DNA of 64,000 nt from Gloeocapsopsis dulcis (GTDB lineage Bacteria; Cyanobacteriota; Cyanobacteriia; Cyanobacteriales; Chroococcidiopsidaceae). The translations under genes and the position numbers were made by a program. Below the pieces are notes generated by a model that was not told where the DNA came from, did not search any database, and was given only the letters and a program-made list of their open reading frames with translations. The stretch is taken from NCBI RefSeq assembly GCF_032163395.1, contig NZ_CP119968.1, positions 4,614,001 through 4,678,000 on the forward strand, written 5' to 3'. Below, piece after piece: positions 55,230 to 64,000 of this stretch (its first letter is position 1; each line of letters begins with the position of its first letter).

Positions 55230-55900
55230 CTTTTTGTCTTTAGGAAAGCCACGAATCTTGATGCGCTTACCATGCTGTAAGTCCTGAGCGCTCCTTTTTG
55301 CAGTTCATCGACACGCACATACGGCGCAGTGCCGCCGCTATCATCGACGCGCCGATTGGTCTTAAGCGGACAGTAATACACTTTTTCTAGCTGGTCAATC
55401 TGCGCCATTAGCTTTTGCGTGGCATACCAGCTATCCATCAAGACAGTACGAAACGGTAACTGCTTGCTGTACGCCACACCGTCGAGCATCGCTGCCACAT
55501 GGTCTAGCTTACTTTGCCCATCGCCATCGGGGTGATAGAGCCGATAATCGATCACCCAGAACTGCCCACTTGCATCGTTGACGTACACGCAGCTAATCAA
55601 CCCAATGCCCCGAATAACGCGATGCTCATTGCCGCTGTACTGGCGGCGGGTGAGGTCAATTGAGGTCGCGTGCCGTTTATCCAAAACGGTATCGTCAAAC
55701 AATAGGTAAGCGTTCTGGGACGGTTCCAGCAGTGGTTTGACATTGTCCCACAATAAGCGAGGTGTCAATTTCTCGCCGCGCAGATATCGGTTCACGCGGT
55801 CGTGACTGACCCCTTCGAGATGTTCAGCCAAGTTCGTCAAGGTGTAGTTGATGGGGCTACTGAGCAAGTACTGGCAGTAGTCCAATTTGGTGAAGCTCAT
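55226..55900 (-). CDS. IS701-family transposase, N-terminal part
   Basis: 224 residues starting MSFTKLDYCQYLLSSPINYT. It has the DDE nuclease region LLFDDTVLDKRHATSIDLTR and VLMDSWYATQKLMAQIDQLE. The frame ends early (GALRTYSMVS...). A -1 shift at CAAAAAGG near 55290 leads to the family continuation SAQDLQHGKRIKIRG in the next ORF's frame. Confidence 0.83.
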   Translation of the reverse strand: MSFTKLDYCQYLLSSPINYTLTNLAEHLEGVSHDRVNRYLRGEKLTPRLLWDNVKPLLEPSQNAYLLFDDTVLDKRHATSIDLTRRQYSGNEHRVIRGIGLISCVYVNDASGQFWVIDYRLYHPDGDGQSKLDHVAAMLDGVAYSKQLPFRTVLMDSWYATQKLMAQIDQLEKVYYCPLKTNRRVDDSGGTAPYVRVDELQKGALRTYSMVSASRFVAFLKTKR

Positions 55901-55961
55901 AGGCTCTCAACCCTTGGTTGCTTGTACTACTTTACCCTTACCCTGCGTAAGTCCTGTAAAT

Positions 55962-56147
55962 CTCACCCTTTGTCGGTTCTTCCGCCGTCGCTAACAGCCG
56001 AATTAATGTTGTTTTACCAGCACCATTCGGTCCAATCAACCCATAAACTTCACCCACTGCAATCTGCAAATCAACATCATTAACTGCAACGTGACGGTCA
56101 AATTGCTTAGTTAAACCGCAAGTACGAACCGCGAGTTCTCTTGCCAT
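55962..56147 (-). pseudogene. ABC transporter ATPase, N-terminal stub cut by the IS701 element
   Basis: About 62 codons from MARELAVRTCGLTKQFDRHV through Walker A in LIGPNGAGKTTLIRLLATAE. They end at PTKGE, where the IS701 end begins. The signature and Walker B parts are missing. The type (drug-export ATPase with TAEEPTKGE) is the usual partner of ABC-2 permeases such as that at 22534-23658, although no link is shown. Confidence 0.88.
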
Positions 56148-56222
56148 AAATGCTTAATAAAATATTTGTTAACAGCCTAATTCTGTTTTTAGCTACATCC
56201 CATGCGTTCTCATACCATTTTG

Positions 56223-56805
56223 CTAAATATCTGCAACACTCAGAGAAGACAAAATAGACTGTCGTCCGGTTAATGAAGCAATAAGTTTGGTCGAGAGTTC
56301 ATCTGCTAAAATTTCCTGAACTCTATTTCTCAAATCTTCAAGTGAGTCAAACAACTCCCAACTTAAAAATTCTTTGATGTATTGCCACACGCGCTAAGCG
56401 CGGATTTAACTGTGGAGAGTGAGCAGGTTGAAATAGGAGAATTATGTTGTTGGGAATCTTCAGTCCTGCAGCTGTATGAGCCGTTGCCTGGTCTAGTTGA
56501 ATAACATTCAGGCTATCCGAATATGCCTGAGAAAACAGGTTTAAATACCGACCAAAACAGTAGCTATCGAGATGGGAAAATTCCCAGAAAAAACTCTCTC
56601 CTGTTTTTGGTTCTGCCATGCCATAAAGATAGTAGTACTCCCTTGACCATTGGACCTGACCTACTGGTTTTACGCCTTTAATCGTGATTAAACGTCTCGT
56701 GATTGTCTTCAGTCCAAATAGACTTTCATCTTCTACCCAGTAGCGGATTGGGAGCAAACCATTTTCTTTCAAACTCGGCAGATAAGGTGGCACCTGCTTC
56801 ACCAT
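56223..56805 (-). pseudogene. IS630-family transposase B, catalytic part with an extra frameshift
   Basis: DDE_3-type domain: PIRYWVEDESLFGLKT (first Asp), LNVIQLDQATAHTAAGL (second Asp) and QPAHSPQLNP. After NP the frame is lost at about 56390-56400 beside a GCGCTTAGCGCG palindrome. The true end (WQYIKEFLSWELFDSLEDLR, TGRQSILSSLSVADI) follows in another frame to the stop at 56223. The third acidic residue region is affected, so this copy is probably dead. Confidence 0.82.
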
Positions 56806-56807
56806 TG

Positions 56808-57311
56808 TTAATAGAAAAGGCAGGTTTTTTTAAAGTCTTCTCTGTGCGTAGGGTCTTGTTTAATGCTTTGGGGTCGCGGTACTTTGAGCTGAGCTTGAAG
56901 TCTATATCTAGTGGTTTTATAGACCACCGAATATGAAGCTTTAACTCCACATTCAGTAGCTAGCCAGCTTTGAATCTGTTCGTAAGTTTTGAAACCTTTT
57001 TCTTGTGCTAGTCTAGAAGCTAACTTTTCAGCTACTTCTGCTCCAATCGCTGGTTTTCTTCCTGGCAGTAATTTCTGCTCACCCAACAATGCCCGAATGC
57101 CTCCTGCTTGATACTTGCTCCACCATCTGTGGATCGTTGTCCGATTTTTTCCCAATGCCGTGGCAATTCCTGTTACAGTTTTAATTTGACCTGTTTGAAA
57201 CCAATACAGCGCCTGGATTTTCTCCAACCCGCTGACTATGGTTTGCTGCTTGAGTAACTCTTTGAGCTGTTCTATCGTCTCTTGAATCTGTAGTTTACAT
57301 CTTCTTTTCAT
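56808..57311 (-). CDS. IS630-family transposase B, helix-turn-helix part
   Basis: 167 residues with winged-helix/HTH segments (GIATALGKNRTTIHRWWSKY; YEQIQSWLATECGVKASYSV) and ending KKTCLFY. An A7 run (complement of 56825-56831) sits just before the stop. A -1 shift there gives KKNLPFLLT, the normal junction to the catalytic part. Confidence 0.87.
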   Translation of the reverse strand: MKRRCKLQIQETIEQLKELLKQQTIVSGLEKIQALYWFQTGQIKTVTGIATALGKNRTTIHRWWSKYQAGGIRALLGEQKLLPGRKPAIGAEVAEKLASRLAQEKGFKTYEQIQSWLATECGVKASYSVVYKTTRYRLQAQLKVPRPQSIKQDPTHREDFKKTCLFY

Positions 57312-57498
57312 CGGGAGCTGTTCCTACACATCTTTCTCTTTAGCGTTGCACATAAAAAGCAAAATGGTATCAAAACTGTAACCATCTTCAACACTTTTAT
57401 CCCTCACCCCGGACTGCGTCCCGCTGCGCTAACGCCCCTCGCTCCTCACCCCTCCTTTGCTGTATGATCAATGACTTGCAAGCGTTGCCAGAAAAACT

Positions 57499-58608
57499 AT
57501 GACTACTCAGTACCGCATTACCCTCTTACCAGGCGATGGTATTGGTCCAGAAATTATGTTAGTCGCGGTAGATGTGCTGAAGGTAGTGGGTAAGCAGTTA
57601 GACATCCGCTTTGAATTTCAAGAAGCCCTCATTGGAGGTGCAGCAATTGATGCAACAGGAGAACCACTACCATCTACTACACTTGAAATGTGCAAGGACA
57701 GTGATGCTGTCTTACTTGCCGCAATTGGTGGTTACAAGTGGGACAATCTACCACGTCATTTACGCCCAGAAACTGGATTACTTGCACTGCGTGCGGGTTT
57801 AAGTTTATTTGCCAATTTGCGCCCAGCTAAAATTCTGCCCCAGCTGATCGATGCCTCTAGCTTAAAGCCTGAGATTGTTGAAGGTGTCGATATCATGGTT
57901 GTGCGCGAACTTACTGGTGGAGTTTATTTTGGCCAACCCAAAGGCATTTTCACTACCGAAACCGGAGAAAAACGCGGTGTCAATACGATGGCGTATACCG
58001 AAGCAGAAATTGACCGCATTGGGCGCGTCGCGTTTGAAACTGCACAAAAACGTCAAGGAAAACTTTGTTCAGTAGATAAAGCGAATGTTTTAGAAGTATC
58101 GCAGCTGTGGCGCGATCGCATTACCCAATTAGCCGCCGAATATCCGGATGTCGAACTTTCGCATATGTACGTCGATAACGCTGCGATGCAGTTAGTGCGC
58201 TATCCCAAGCAATTTGACACGATTGTCACGGGTAATCTCTTTGGTGATATTCTCTCGGATGCTGCGGCAATGCTAACAGGAAGTATTGGGATGTTACCTT
58301 CTGCAAGTTTAGGCGCTGCTGATCCTGGAGTATTTGAACCCGTTCATGGTTCCGCCCCCGATATTGCTGGACAAGATAAAGCCAACCCCCTAGCGCAAGT
58401 TCTTAGTGCGGCGATGATGCTGCGGTATGCATTAAATCAACCCGTAGCTGCCGATCGCATTGAAAATGCCGTGTTGCAAGTTTTAGATCGCGGCGATCGC
58501 ACGGGTGACATTATGTCCCCTGGAATGAATCTCTTAGGCTGTCATGCAATGGGTGAAGCTTTAATTCAAGTCCTTGAACAATCTAATTTAGAGGAGCGAG
58601 GAGCGTAG
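57499..58608 (+). CDS. leuB: 3-isopropylmalate dehydrogenase
   Basis: Third enzyme of leucine synthesis: oxidises and decarboxylates 3-isopropylmalate using NAD+. 369 residues. Motifs are [84 protein letters not shown] and [18 protein letters not shown]. All are standard. It stands alone outside an obvious leu operon. Confidence 0.96.
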   Translation: MTTQYRITLLPGDGIGPEIMLVAVDVLKVVGKQLDIRFEFQEALIGGAAIDATGEPLPSTTLEMCKDSDAVLLAAIGGYKWDNLPRHLRPETGLLALRAGLSLFANLRPAKILPQLIDASSLKPEIVEGVDIMVVRELTGGVYFGQPKGIFTTETGEKRGVNTMAYTEAEIDRIGRVAFETAQKRQGKLCSVDKANVLEVSQLWRDRITQLAAEYPDVELSHMYVDNAAMQLVRYPKQFDTIVTGNLFGDILSDAAAMLTGSIGMLPSASLGAADPGVFEPVHGSAPDIAGQDKANPLAQVLSAAMMLRYALNQPVAADRIENAVLQVLDRGDRTGDIMSPGMNLLGCHAMGEALIQVLEQSNLEERGA

Positions 58609-58780
58609 GGCTTTGCCCTTCAAGGGAGAGTGGGGTTAGGGGCTAGTGATCCACGCTTAAAAATATAGAATTGCTGAGTTAAAAATGTTACAAATACTTT
58701 TTAATAACTCAAAATTCAAAACCCAAAGCTCTCTAAAAAGTGCAACAAAAATCATGAGTGGAGATAGAATCTAAACGAAC

Positions 58781-59011
58781 TTGATCGACCTACTTAAATT
58801 GAGCGATCCCATACTACTAAAATCGGCACGCCAGATATATTTAACCTATCGAGAATTGCGCTCAGACACCGCAGAAAAACCAACGGGTGTGGCAATTCAT
58901 CGGTTAACATGTCGTGGTAGATTACTTTTTTCCAAAAAACCAATTCTTTTACCTCTAGAGGAGTTTATTCCCATTGCAGAAATTGAAAGCGACGAATCTA
59001 ATTTTTACTAG
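58781..59011 (+). CDS. small conserved hypothetical protein
   Basis: 76 residues from a TTG start. DPILLKSARQIYLTYRELRS, then GVAIHRLTCRGRLLFSKKPI and a Pro/Leu-rich acidic tail (LLPLEEFIPIAEIESDESN). No domain was recognised. It looks like a plausible small cyanobacterial protein, on the same strand as pilD and 76 bp upstream. The start codon and reality are moderately certain. Confidence 0.55.
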   Translation: MIDLLKLSDPILLKSARQIYLTYRELRSDTAEKPTGVAIHRLTCRGRLLFSKKPILLPLEEFIPIAEIESDESNFY

Positions 59012-59087
59012 CTGACTGAGAGTGCTTTTGAAAAGAAGTAGGGAATAATTAAGGACAAAACCCTACACTCTGCTGTACTCACTCCTG

Positions 59088-59909
59088 ATGATTGATCTTC
59101 TTACCAGCTTCGCTACTTTTATCGTGTTTGCATTAGGAGCATCAATTGGTAGCTTCATCAATGTTGTTGTTTACCGCTTGCCAGCTGGATTATCAATTGT
59201 TTCGCCACCTTCACGTTGTCCGCGTTGCTTACATCGCCTTGGCAAATGGGAAAATGTTCCAGTTCTAGGCTGGCTGTGGTTAAAAGGGCGTTGTCGTCAT
59301 TGTCAGACTCCCATTGCTATACGTTATCCACTCGTGGAAGCCGTGACAGGCTTGATATTTTTGCTTGTTTTCTGGAGATTTGGGTTTTCAGTGCAAACTG
59401 TTGGATATTGGATATTTTGCGGTTGGCTGTTGGCGTTGTCACTAATTGATCTTGATACAATGACGCTACCAAATCCGTTGACACAATCAGGATTAGTTGT
59501 CGGTTTGATATTTGGTGTCGTCGCGAGTTTCATCGCCCAACTCCCCTTAAACGAAGTAGCACATCAGTTGATGTTGAGTGTCTTGGGCGCGGTGTTGGGA
59601 ATTTGGATATTTGATGCGATCGCACTTTTCGGTTCGCTGGCATTAGGGCAAGCCGCGATGGGTGCAGGTGACGCCAAATTAGCTGCAATGTTAGGCGCAT
59701 GGCTAGGATGGAAATATCTCTTGTTGACAGGGTTCTTAGCGTGTGCTGTTGGCGCGTTTATTGGTGGTGGGGCGATCGCTTTGGGTATTCTCTCTAGGCG
59801 GCAAAAAATGCCCTTCGGTCCTTTTCTCGCTCTAGGTGCATTGATTACGATCTTTAGCGGTGAGGCGATTCTCACTGTATACTTCCGTTTAATCTTTCCC
59901 GCCCTTTAG
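59088..59909 (+). CDS. pilD: prepilin peptidase / N-methyltransferase
   Basis: Inner-membrane aspartyl protease that cleaves and N-methylates type IV prepilins (motility, DNA uptake). 273 residues. N-terminal SIGSFINVVVYRLPAG; zinc-type Cys pairs CPRC and CRHC (about 45-75); catalytic Asp residues in LSLIDLDTMTLPN and MGAGDAKLAAMLGAWLG; about seven or eight helices. All key residues are present. Confidence 0.95.
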   Translation: MIDLLTSFATFIVFALGASIGSFINVVVYRLPAGLSIVSPPSRCPRCLHRLGKWENVPVLGWLWLKGRCRHCQTPIAIRYPLVEAVTGLIFLLVFWRFGFSVQTVGYWIFCGWLLALSLIDLDTMTLPNPLTQSGLVVGLIFGVVASFIAQLPLNEVAHQLMLSVLGAVLGIWIFDAIALFGSLALGQAAMGAGDAKLAAMLGAWLGWKYLLLTGFLACAVGAFIGGGAIALGILSRRQKMPFGPFLALGALITIFSGEAILTVYFRLIFPAL

Positions 59910-60133
59910 AAGCAAAGGATTGATACCAATTTAAAACATTGTTGCGACAAATCATGACTATCCAATCTGCTCTGCTCCACGCCAGTTGCTATAACGGAGG
60001 CAACCTCCGCACCGTACTGGCTCCTCTGCTTGCCCATATGTACTAACCTTAAAGCAAAACAGTACTACACAACGCTCTTTATATCGGTATAAACGTAATT
60101 TTGATAAAAATGTACAAAATTAGAGGTAAAACT

Positions 60134-60538
60134 ATGACCCAATCACGAATAAAAAACCTCTACAATCAAGATTTTGCTTTCTGGATTGAGGATACAGTTA
60201 GTAAGTTGAAAGCAAGAAATACAGAAGATTTGGATTGGGAGAATTTGATTGAAGAGGTTGAATCTTTGGGAATAAGTCAACGTAAAGCAGTACACAGTTT
60301 TTTAGTTCGTCTATTAGAACATTTGTTGAAGCGTTGTTATGTTTGTCTTCCTAACTGCTTTCGAGGTTGGGAGATTGAAATTCGCAATTTTCGCAGGGAG
60401 TTGAAAAAGGAATTTAAGTATTCTCCTAGTCTTAAAAGCTTTATGTTAGAGATTTTAACCGAATCTTATCAGGATGCTTTGGCATCTATGAGAGAAGATT
60501 ATCCTGATGTGATTTTTGTCCATTTCCCCAGAATGTAG
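60134..60538 (+). CDS. DUF29 family protein with a shifted C-terminus
   Basis: 134 residues from ATG 60134 (MTQSRIKNLYNQDFAFWIED). DUF29 signature words are DLDWENLIEEVESLGISQRK and LVRLLEHLLKRCYV. The normal end (DFCPFPQNVDALLTQKFW) is present at about 60510-60576 but in another frame, so one base was lost near 60508 and the frame now stops early at 60538. DUF29 proteins are common in cyanobacteria; function unknown. Confidence 0.82.
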   Translation: MTQSRIKNLYNQDFAFWIEDTVSKLKARNTEDLDWENLIEEVESLGISQRKAVHSFLVRLLEHLLKRCYVCLPNCFRGWEIEIRNFRRELKKEFKYSPSLKSFMLEILTESYQDALASMREDYPDVIFVHFPRM

Positions 60539-60752
60539 ATGCTTTGTTAACTCAAAAGTTCTGGAAAAACATTTAATGAGTCAATTGACAGATTTTTTTT
60601 GGTAAAAGATGCTCTTGACAAGGTTATTTACGGGGGCTTTTGGGAAATCCATTTTTAGATCACTTGCTACTAAAGGGAACACCTGCGCTACAAAAGCCAC
60701 GATTTTCTTACTCTAGTTCCCTCAGCTTTATCTGTTCTGCTAAAATTAACTC

Positions 60753-60983
60753 GTGTCTTGGATTACTTTAAGAACTACAAGCAGGCGTTGGGAAGCCGAG
60801 TTGATGTGTCAATTGCTGACTGCACACGATATTCCAGCGCGGATAGTTGATTTAGGTATTACCTCTTATTTTGGGAGTGGTAGTCCTGCTGCTGTGCAAG
60901 TCCATGCCCAAGATCGCTGGGCTGCGCTACTCTTGCTCAGTCCGATCGACACTGAGGACAACGATATACAGCCTAGTGATTAA
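60753..60983 (+). CDS. DUF2007-type small protein
   Basis: 76 residues from a GTG (MSWITLRTTSRRWEAELMCQ, LLTAHDIPARIVDLGITSYF). The alpha/beta pattern and AVQVHAQDRWAALLLLSPID fit the DUF2007 (putative signal transducing) family, a ferredoxin-like fold. Function unknown. It is preceded by about 210 bp of non-coding DNA. Confidence 0.78.
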   Translation: MSWITLRTTSRRWEAELMCQLLTAHDIPARIVDLGITSYFGSGSPAAVQVHAQDRWAALLLLSPIDTEDNDIQPSD

Positions 60984-61118
60984 CGTCTCGACTTCGCTCG
61001 ACATTAAATTGCTGTTGAACTCAAGCAAACAGCATTCTAGATTTGGCTATTTACTAGTTCTGTCGCTTGCGTTTTGGGTTGTAGCGGTAGTTTGAAACGT
61101 ATCTGTTAGTACTTGGCA

Positions 61119-61664
61119 TCAAGCTAACTTCCCTCTAAATCGATTACACTCATCCAGCAACATATTCAGTTCCGCAGCAACTTTCCAAGGATTGCGACCT
61201 TTGAAAGGGGCAGCGATGACTGCTTCATAAGGATTTTTTCCAGTTTGTTTAACGATTGCGATCGCGGCTTTGTTGGAGAGTCCTCGTCCAGCCACAAGCC
61301 AAGCTGCTAAAACGTGCCCCGTACGCCCAACGCCGCCAGAGCAATGAACAACAACTTTCTCATGGTTCTGATTGGCGGCAGCTAAGAACGGTAAAATTTG
61401 GTGGATAAGAATTTCAGCGTCGGCAAAGTGAAAATCTTCGATTGGTGTCCAACAAACTTGGTCGATTCCGAACGTCTGTCGGTAAACATCAAGCAGATTG
61501 GAATAGCAAGTAAGTTGAGATTCAGGAAGCAAACAGCAGACACGCTTAATGTCTTGGTGCTGCATAAATTCAATCCACTGTTTCACTTGCTCGTTGCGAT
61601 ATCCAGGACGAGCAGAGCCAAACACGATGGATTCGTCCTCCGAAGCCGAAGCAAATTTGTACAT
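61119..61664 (-). CDS. dual-specificity/tyrosine protein phosphatase
   Basis: 181 residues with the CX5R phosphatase loop in VVVHCSGGVGRTGHVLAAW (Cys nucleophile, Arg) and an upstream general-acid region (PIEDFHFADAE). The N-terminus has FGSARPGYRNEQVKQWIEFM. It resembles bacterial/archaeal atypical dual-specificity phosphatases. The substrate is unknown. Confidence 0.9.
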   Translation of the reverse strand: MYKFASASEDESIVFGSARPGYRNEQVKQWIEFMQHQDIKRVCCLLPESQLTCYSNLLDVYRQTFGIDQVCWTPIEDFHFADAEILIHQILPFLAAANQNHEKVVVHCSGGVGRTGHVLAAWLVAGRGLSNKAAIAIVKQTGKNPYEAVIAAPFKGRNPWKVAAELNMLLDECNRFRGKLA

Positions 61665-61842
61665 AGTGAGTGCATCGAATTGTTCAATCTGCTAGGAGTA
61701 AACGGGAACGTTAGCTAGAACTTCAAGCGTCATATTCTCATGAAATCTCTACAATCTAAAGTTCAAAGTTTGAGATTTTATTTCCAAGCGACTACCGACT
61801 TGATTAAGATAAAGATTGCTACTCAAAATATGGCACAGTGTA

Positions 61843-62775
61843 ATGTCTCTGTTTGATTGGTTTGCAAATCGGCGAAAGTCCGGTCCTATTAGCCAGGAAC
61901 GCCAAGAGCGTGACATTGCTGATGGGTTGTGGAGTAAGTGTGTCGCTTGTGGAGTCTTGGCTTATACCAAAGACTTAAGAGCTAATCAAATGGTCTGCCC
62001 AGAGTGCGGATATCATGTACGGGTAGACAGTAACGAACGCATCCGACAACTGATTGACGCAAATACCTGGCAACCGCTCGATGAGTCTCTCAGTCCTACT
62101 GATCCGTTACAATTTCGCGATCGCAAAGCTTATAGCGATCGCCTCCGCGAAACTCAGGAAAAAACTGGGTTAATCGATGCTGTGCAAACAGGTTTCGGAC
62201 AACTTGAAAAACAGCCTGTCGCTTTGGGAGTGATGGACTTCCGGTTTATGGGCGGTAGTATGGGTTCTGTCGTTGGCGAAAAAATTACGCGCTTAATTGA
62301 ACGCGCTACCCAAAAGCGCTATCCCGTCATTATTGTCTGTGCGTCTGGTGGGGCAAGAATGCAAGAAGGAATGCTGAGCCTGATGCAGATGGCAAAAATT
62401 TCAGCTGCGTTAGAAGGCCATCGCGAAGCCCAACTCTTATACATTCCAGTTTTGACAAATCCCACAACAGGCGGAGTTACTGCTAGCTTTGCGATGTTGG
62501 GAGATATCATCTTAGCCGAACCCAGGGCAACAATTGGTTTTGCAGGACGCCGCGTTATCGAACAAACGCTACGCGAAAAGTTGCCGGAAGAGTTTCAAAC
62601 TGCAGAAGATTTATTGCAGCATGGCTTTGTCGATGCGATCGTGCCTAGAACTCAATTGAAAAAAACGCTAGCTCAGTTGATTAGCCTACACCAACCTGAT
62701 ACTCCTACCCACCACCAGCTATTGCAATTAGAAGCGATCGCTTTAACATCCAGCATTGTTGATCCTGGAAAATAA
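61843..62775 (+). CDS. accD: acetyl-CoA carboxylase carboxyltransferase subunit beta
   Basis: 310 residues from ATG 61843 ([20 protein letters not shown]). It has the four-Cys zinc ribbon ([17 protein letters not shown], then [16 protein letters not shown]) and the crotonase-like carboxyltransferase core ([68 protein letters not shown]). With AccA it makes malonyl-CoA for fatty acids. Confidence 0.95.
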   Translation: MSLFDWFANRRKSGPISQERQERDIADGLWSKCVACGVLAYTKDLRANQMVCPECGYHVRVDSNERIRQLIDANTWQPLDESLSPTDPLQFRDRKAYSDRLRETQEKTGLIDAVQTGFGQLEKQPVALGVMDFRFMGGSMGSVVGEKITRLIERATQKRYPVIIVCASGGARMQEGMLSLMQMAKISAALEGHREAQLLYIPVLTNPTTGGVTASFAMLGDIILAEPRATIGFAGRRVIEQTLREKLPEEFQTAEDLLQHGFVDAIVPRTQLKKTLAQLISLHQPDTPTHHQLLQLEAIALTSSIVDPGK

Positions 62776-62958
62776 ATGACCAAAAAGGGATGAGGGGCTA
62801 GGCGCGGTTAGTGATTGGTTGCATAACACAGAATGAGCCAATTCTAATTCTTTGCTGATCAGCGTTTGAAAAGTAGAATTCCGAGCCAATGTGTGCTAAT
62901 ACAACTAATCACTTATTCCTCAACGCCAGTTGCTAAAACAATAAAATTTCTCTTTCTG

Positions 62959-64000
62959 CTATCTTCTTAAAGCTTCTGCTGTTTTCTCTCGATTTAGTTT
63001 CAAAATAAGTACACCCAAGGGTGGTAGACATAAGTCAATTGAGTAGGGGTGATTATGGTAAGACCATTCCTCAGACCATTTACCACCTAGATTACCCATG
63101 TTACTACCACCATACTCACGAGCATCACTGTTAAAGACTTCTGTGTAAAATCCAAACTCAGGAACACCAATGCGGTAATGCGAATGTGGCTGAGGTGTGA
63201 AATTACAAACAGCGATCGCAAAATCTTCCGGTTCTTTGCCGTGACGAATGAATGAAACCACACTATGGCGATTATCGCTACAGTCAATCCACTCAAAGCC
63301 CGCTTGCCCAAAATCTTGTGTATATAAAGCAGGTTCAGTGCAGTAGAGATGATTAAGGTCTTTCATAAATCGTTTTAGCTGTTGGTGCGGCTCATACTGC
63401 AACAATTGCCACTCTAAATCGCCCCAAACATTCCACTCACTCCACTGTCCAAACTCCATCCCCATAAACAGCGTTTTCTTACCAGGATGGGCGAACATAT
63501 AGGCAAACAAACAGCGTACGTTTGCGAACTTCTGCCAGCGATCGCCTGGCATTTTACCAATTATATTGCTCTTGCCATGTACCACTTCATCGTGAGACAG
63601 GGCCAGCATAAAGTTTTCGCTGTGGTGATACCATATGCTGAACGTGATGTTATTTTGATGAAACTGACGAAACCACGGGTCCATGCTGAAATAGTCCAGC
63701 ATATCGTGCATCCAACCCATGTTCCACTTTAAGTTAAAACCTAATCCACCCGTATATGTGGGCCACGATACCATAGGCCAGTCGGTAGACTCTTCCGCAA
63801 TGGAAAGAATACCAGGAAAGTAGCTGAAAATGACATGATTTGTTTGTCGCAGAAACTCAGCAGCTTCAATATTTTCTCGCCCACCATACTGGTTAGGAAG
63901 CCATTCACCTGGTTTACGGCAATAATCGAGGTACAGCATCGAAGCAACGGCATCAACCCGCATGCCATCAATGTGATACTTATCAAACCAGAATAAAGCG
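62959..64000 (-). CDS. glgB: 1,4-alpha-glucan branching enzyme, N-terminus cut by window edge
   Basis: Makes alpha-1,6 branches in glycogen, the main cyanobacterial carbon store. The frame is open to the right edge (about 346 codons), starting inside [18 protein letters not shown] with the catalytic Asp nucleophile. It then has Glu (acid/base) in [14 protein letters not shown], the transition-state Asp in [19 protein letters not shown] and [22 protein letters not shown]-terminal beta-domain ends the protein. Full enzymes are about 750 residues, so about half lies outside. Confidence 0.96.
   Translation of the reverse strand, partial: ALFWFDKYHIDGMRVDAVASMLYLDYCRKPGEWLPNQYGGRENIEAAEFLRQTNHVIFSYFPGILSIAEESTDWPMVSWPTYTGGLGFNLKWNMGWMHDMLDYFSMDPWFRQFHQNNITFSIWYHHSENFMLALSHDEVVHGKSNIIGKMPGDRWQKFANVRCLFAYMFAHPGKKTLFMGMEFGQWSEWNVWGDLEWQLLQYEPHQQLKRFMKDLNHLYCTEPALYTQDFGQAGFEWIDCSDNRHSVVSFIRHGKEPEDFAIAVCNFTPQPHSHYRIGVPEFGFYTEVFNSDAREYGGSNMGNLGGKWSEEWSYHNHPYSIDLCLPPLGVLILKLNREKTAEALRR

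Larger units (their letters stand above)
54823..55961 (-). mobile_element. IS701-family insertion sequence
   Basis: 1139 bp with a perfect 18-bp inverted repeat (ATTTACAGGACTTACGCA at the left; its complement at 55944-55961). The transposase is in two frames. The flanks belong to different genes (DUF6653 tail at left, ABC ATPase at right) and show no target duplication, so a deletion or recombination followed insertion. Confidence 0.85.
56215..57367 (-). mobile_element. IS630-family insertion sequence B
   Basis: 1153 bp. The ends share CCATTTTGC (left, 56215) with the inverted right end at 57367. They are flanked by TA at 56213-56214 and 57368-57369. It differs in sequence from element A, so it is a separate insertion. 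It carries a transposase in two or three frames. Confidence 0.85.

Noticed and set aside
62319-62510. 63-codon antisense ORF in accD
   Set aside because: Shadow of the accD coding frame.

Overview
The window is cyanobacterial chromosome. It carries genes for two photosystem II proteins (psbB, psbT), a BicA-type bicarbonate transporter, ycf23, cyanobacterial-type rps1 and nrdR, and many copies of the HIP1 octamer GCGATCGC both inside and between genes. Gene content and dispersed repeats would suit a Chroococcidiopsis/Gloeocapsopsis-type or related cyanobacterium, but that placement is inference. There are no rRNA genes, no CRISPR array and no prophage. One tRNA gene (Ser-GGA) is present.

Layout. 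1-9000 is housekeeping: mnmG (cut by the left edge), a conserved small protein, psbB-psbT, nrdR, rps1 with an unusual C-terminal tandem repeat, a HAD phosphatase, metK and a MAPEG-like gene. 9159-10820 is a decayed carotenoid-type oxidoreductase cut by an IS1-family element that ends 2 bp after sucD. 10823-20761 holds sucCD, an SDR, a FetB-like permease, a sugar aminotransferase, ycf23 between inverted dispersed repeats, bicA and a fructokinase. 20758-22427 is a HipA-like kinase gene (broken by one stop codon) coupled to a HIRAN-domain gene, followed by an orphan ABC-2 permease.

24104-27219 is the most unusual part: a relic chromosomal integron. A decayed integron-type integrase reads leftward. 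To its right lie a 41-bp-spaced repeat region where attI should be, and an array of attC-like sites separating an alpha/beta hydrolase cassette, a probable gene-less mini-cassette and a short-chain dehydrogenase cassette. A Uma2-type gene and an internally deleted IS6-like element close this region.

28364-42043 returns to core genes: moeB with a JAMM peptidase gene and a livF-like ATPase gene; hisZ with a J-domain/TPR gene; an inositol-phosphatase/nuclease/ferredoxin operon; tRNA-Ser; truB; a secreted trypsin-like protease; and pcrA. 43314-53039 is an accessory block: a decayed MazF gene with its antitoxin, a duplicated segment, and an iron/siderophore uptake set (AraC regulators, binding protein, TonB-dependent receptor, DUF1636 protein) mixed with Rpn-type nucleases. 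53213-57367 is an IS nest with three elements. One sits in a DUF6653 gene that can be rebuilt exactly when it is removed. 57499-64000 is core again: leuB, pilD, a DUF29 gene, a DUF2007 gene, a tyrosine phosphatase, accD and glgB (cut by the right edge).

A recurring theme is recent decay. Several accessory genes are intact apart from one in-frame TAA or a one-base frameshift, and three transposases are each split by a -1 shift at an A-rich run.
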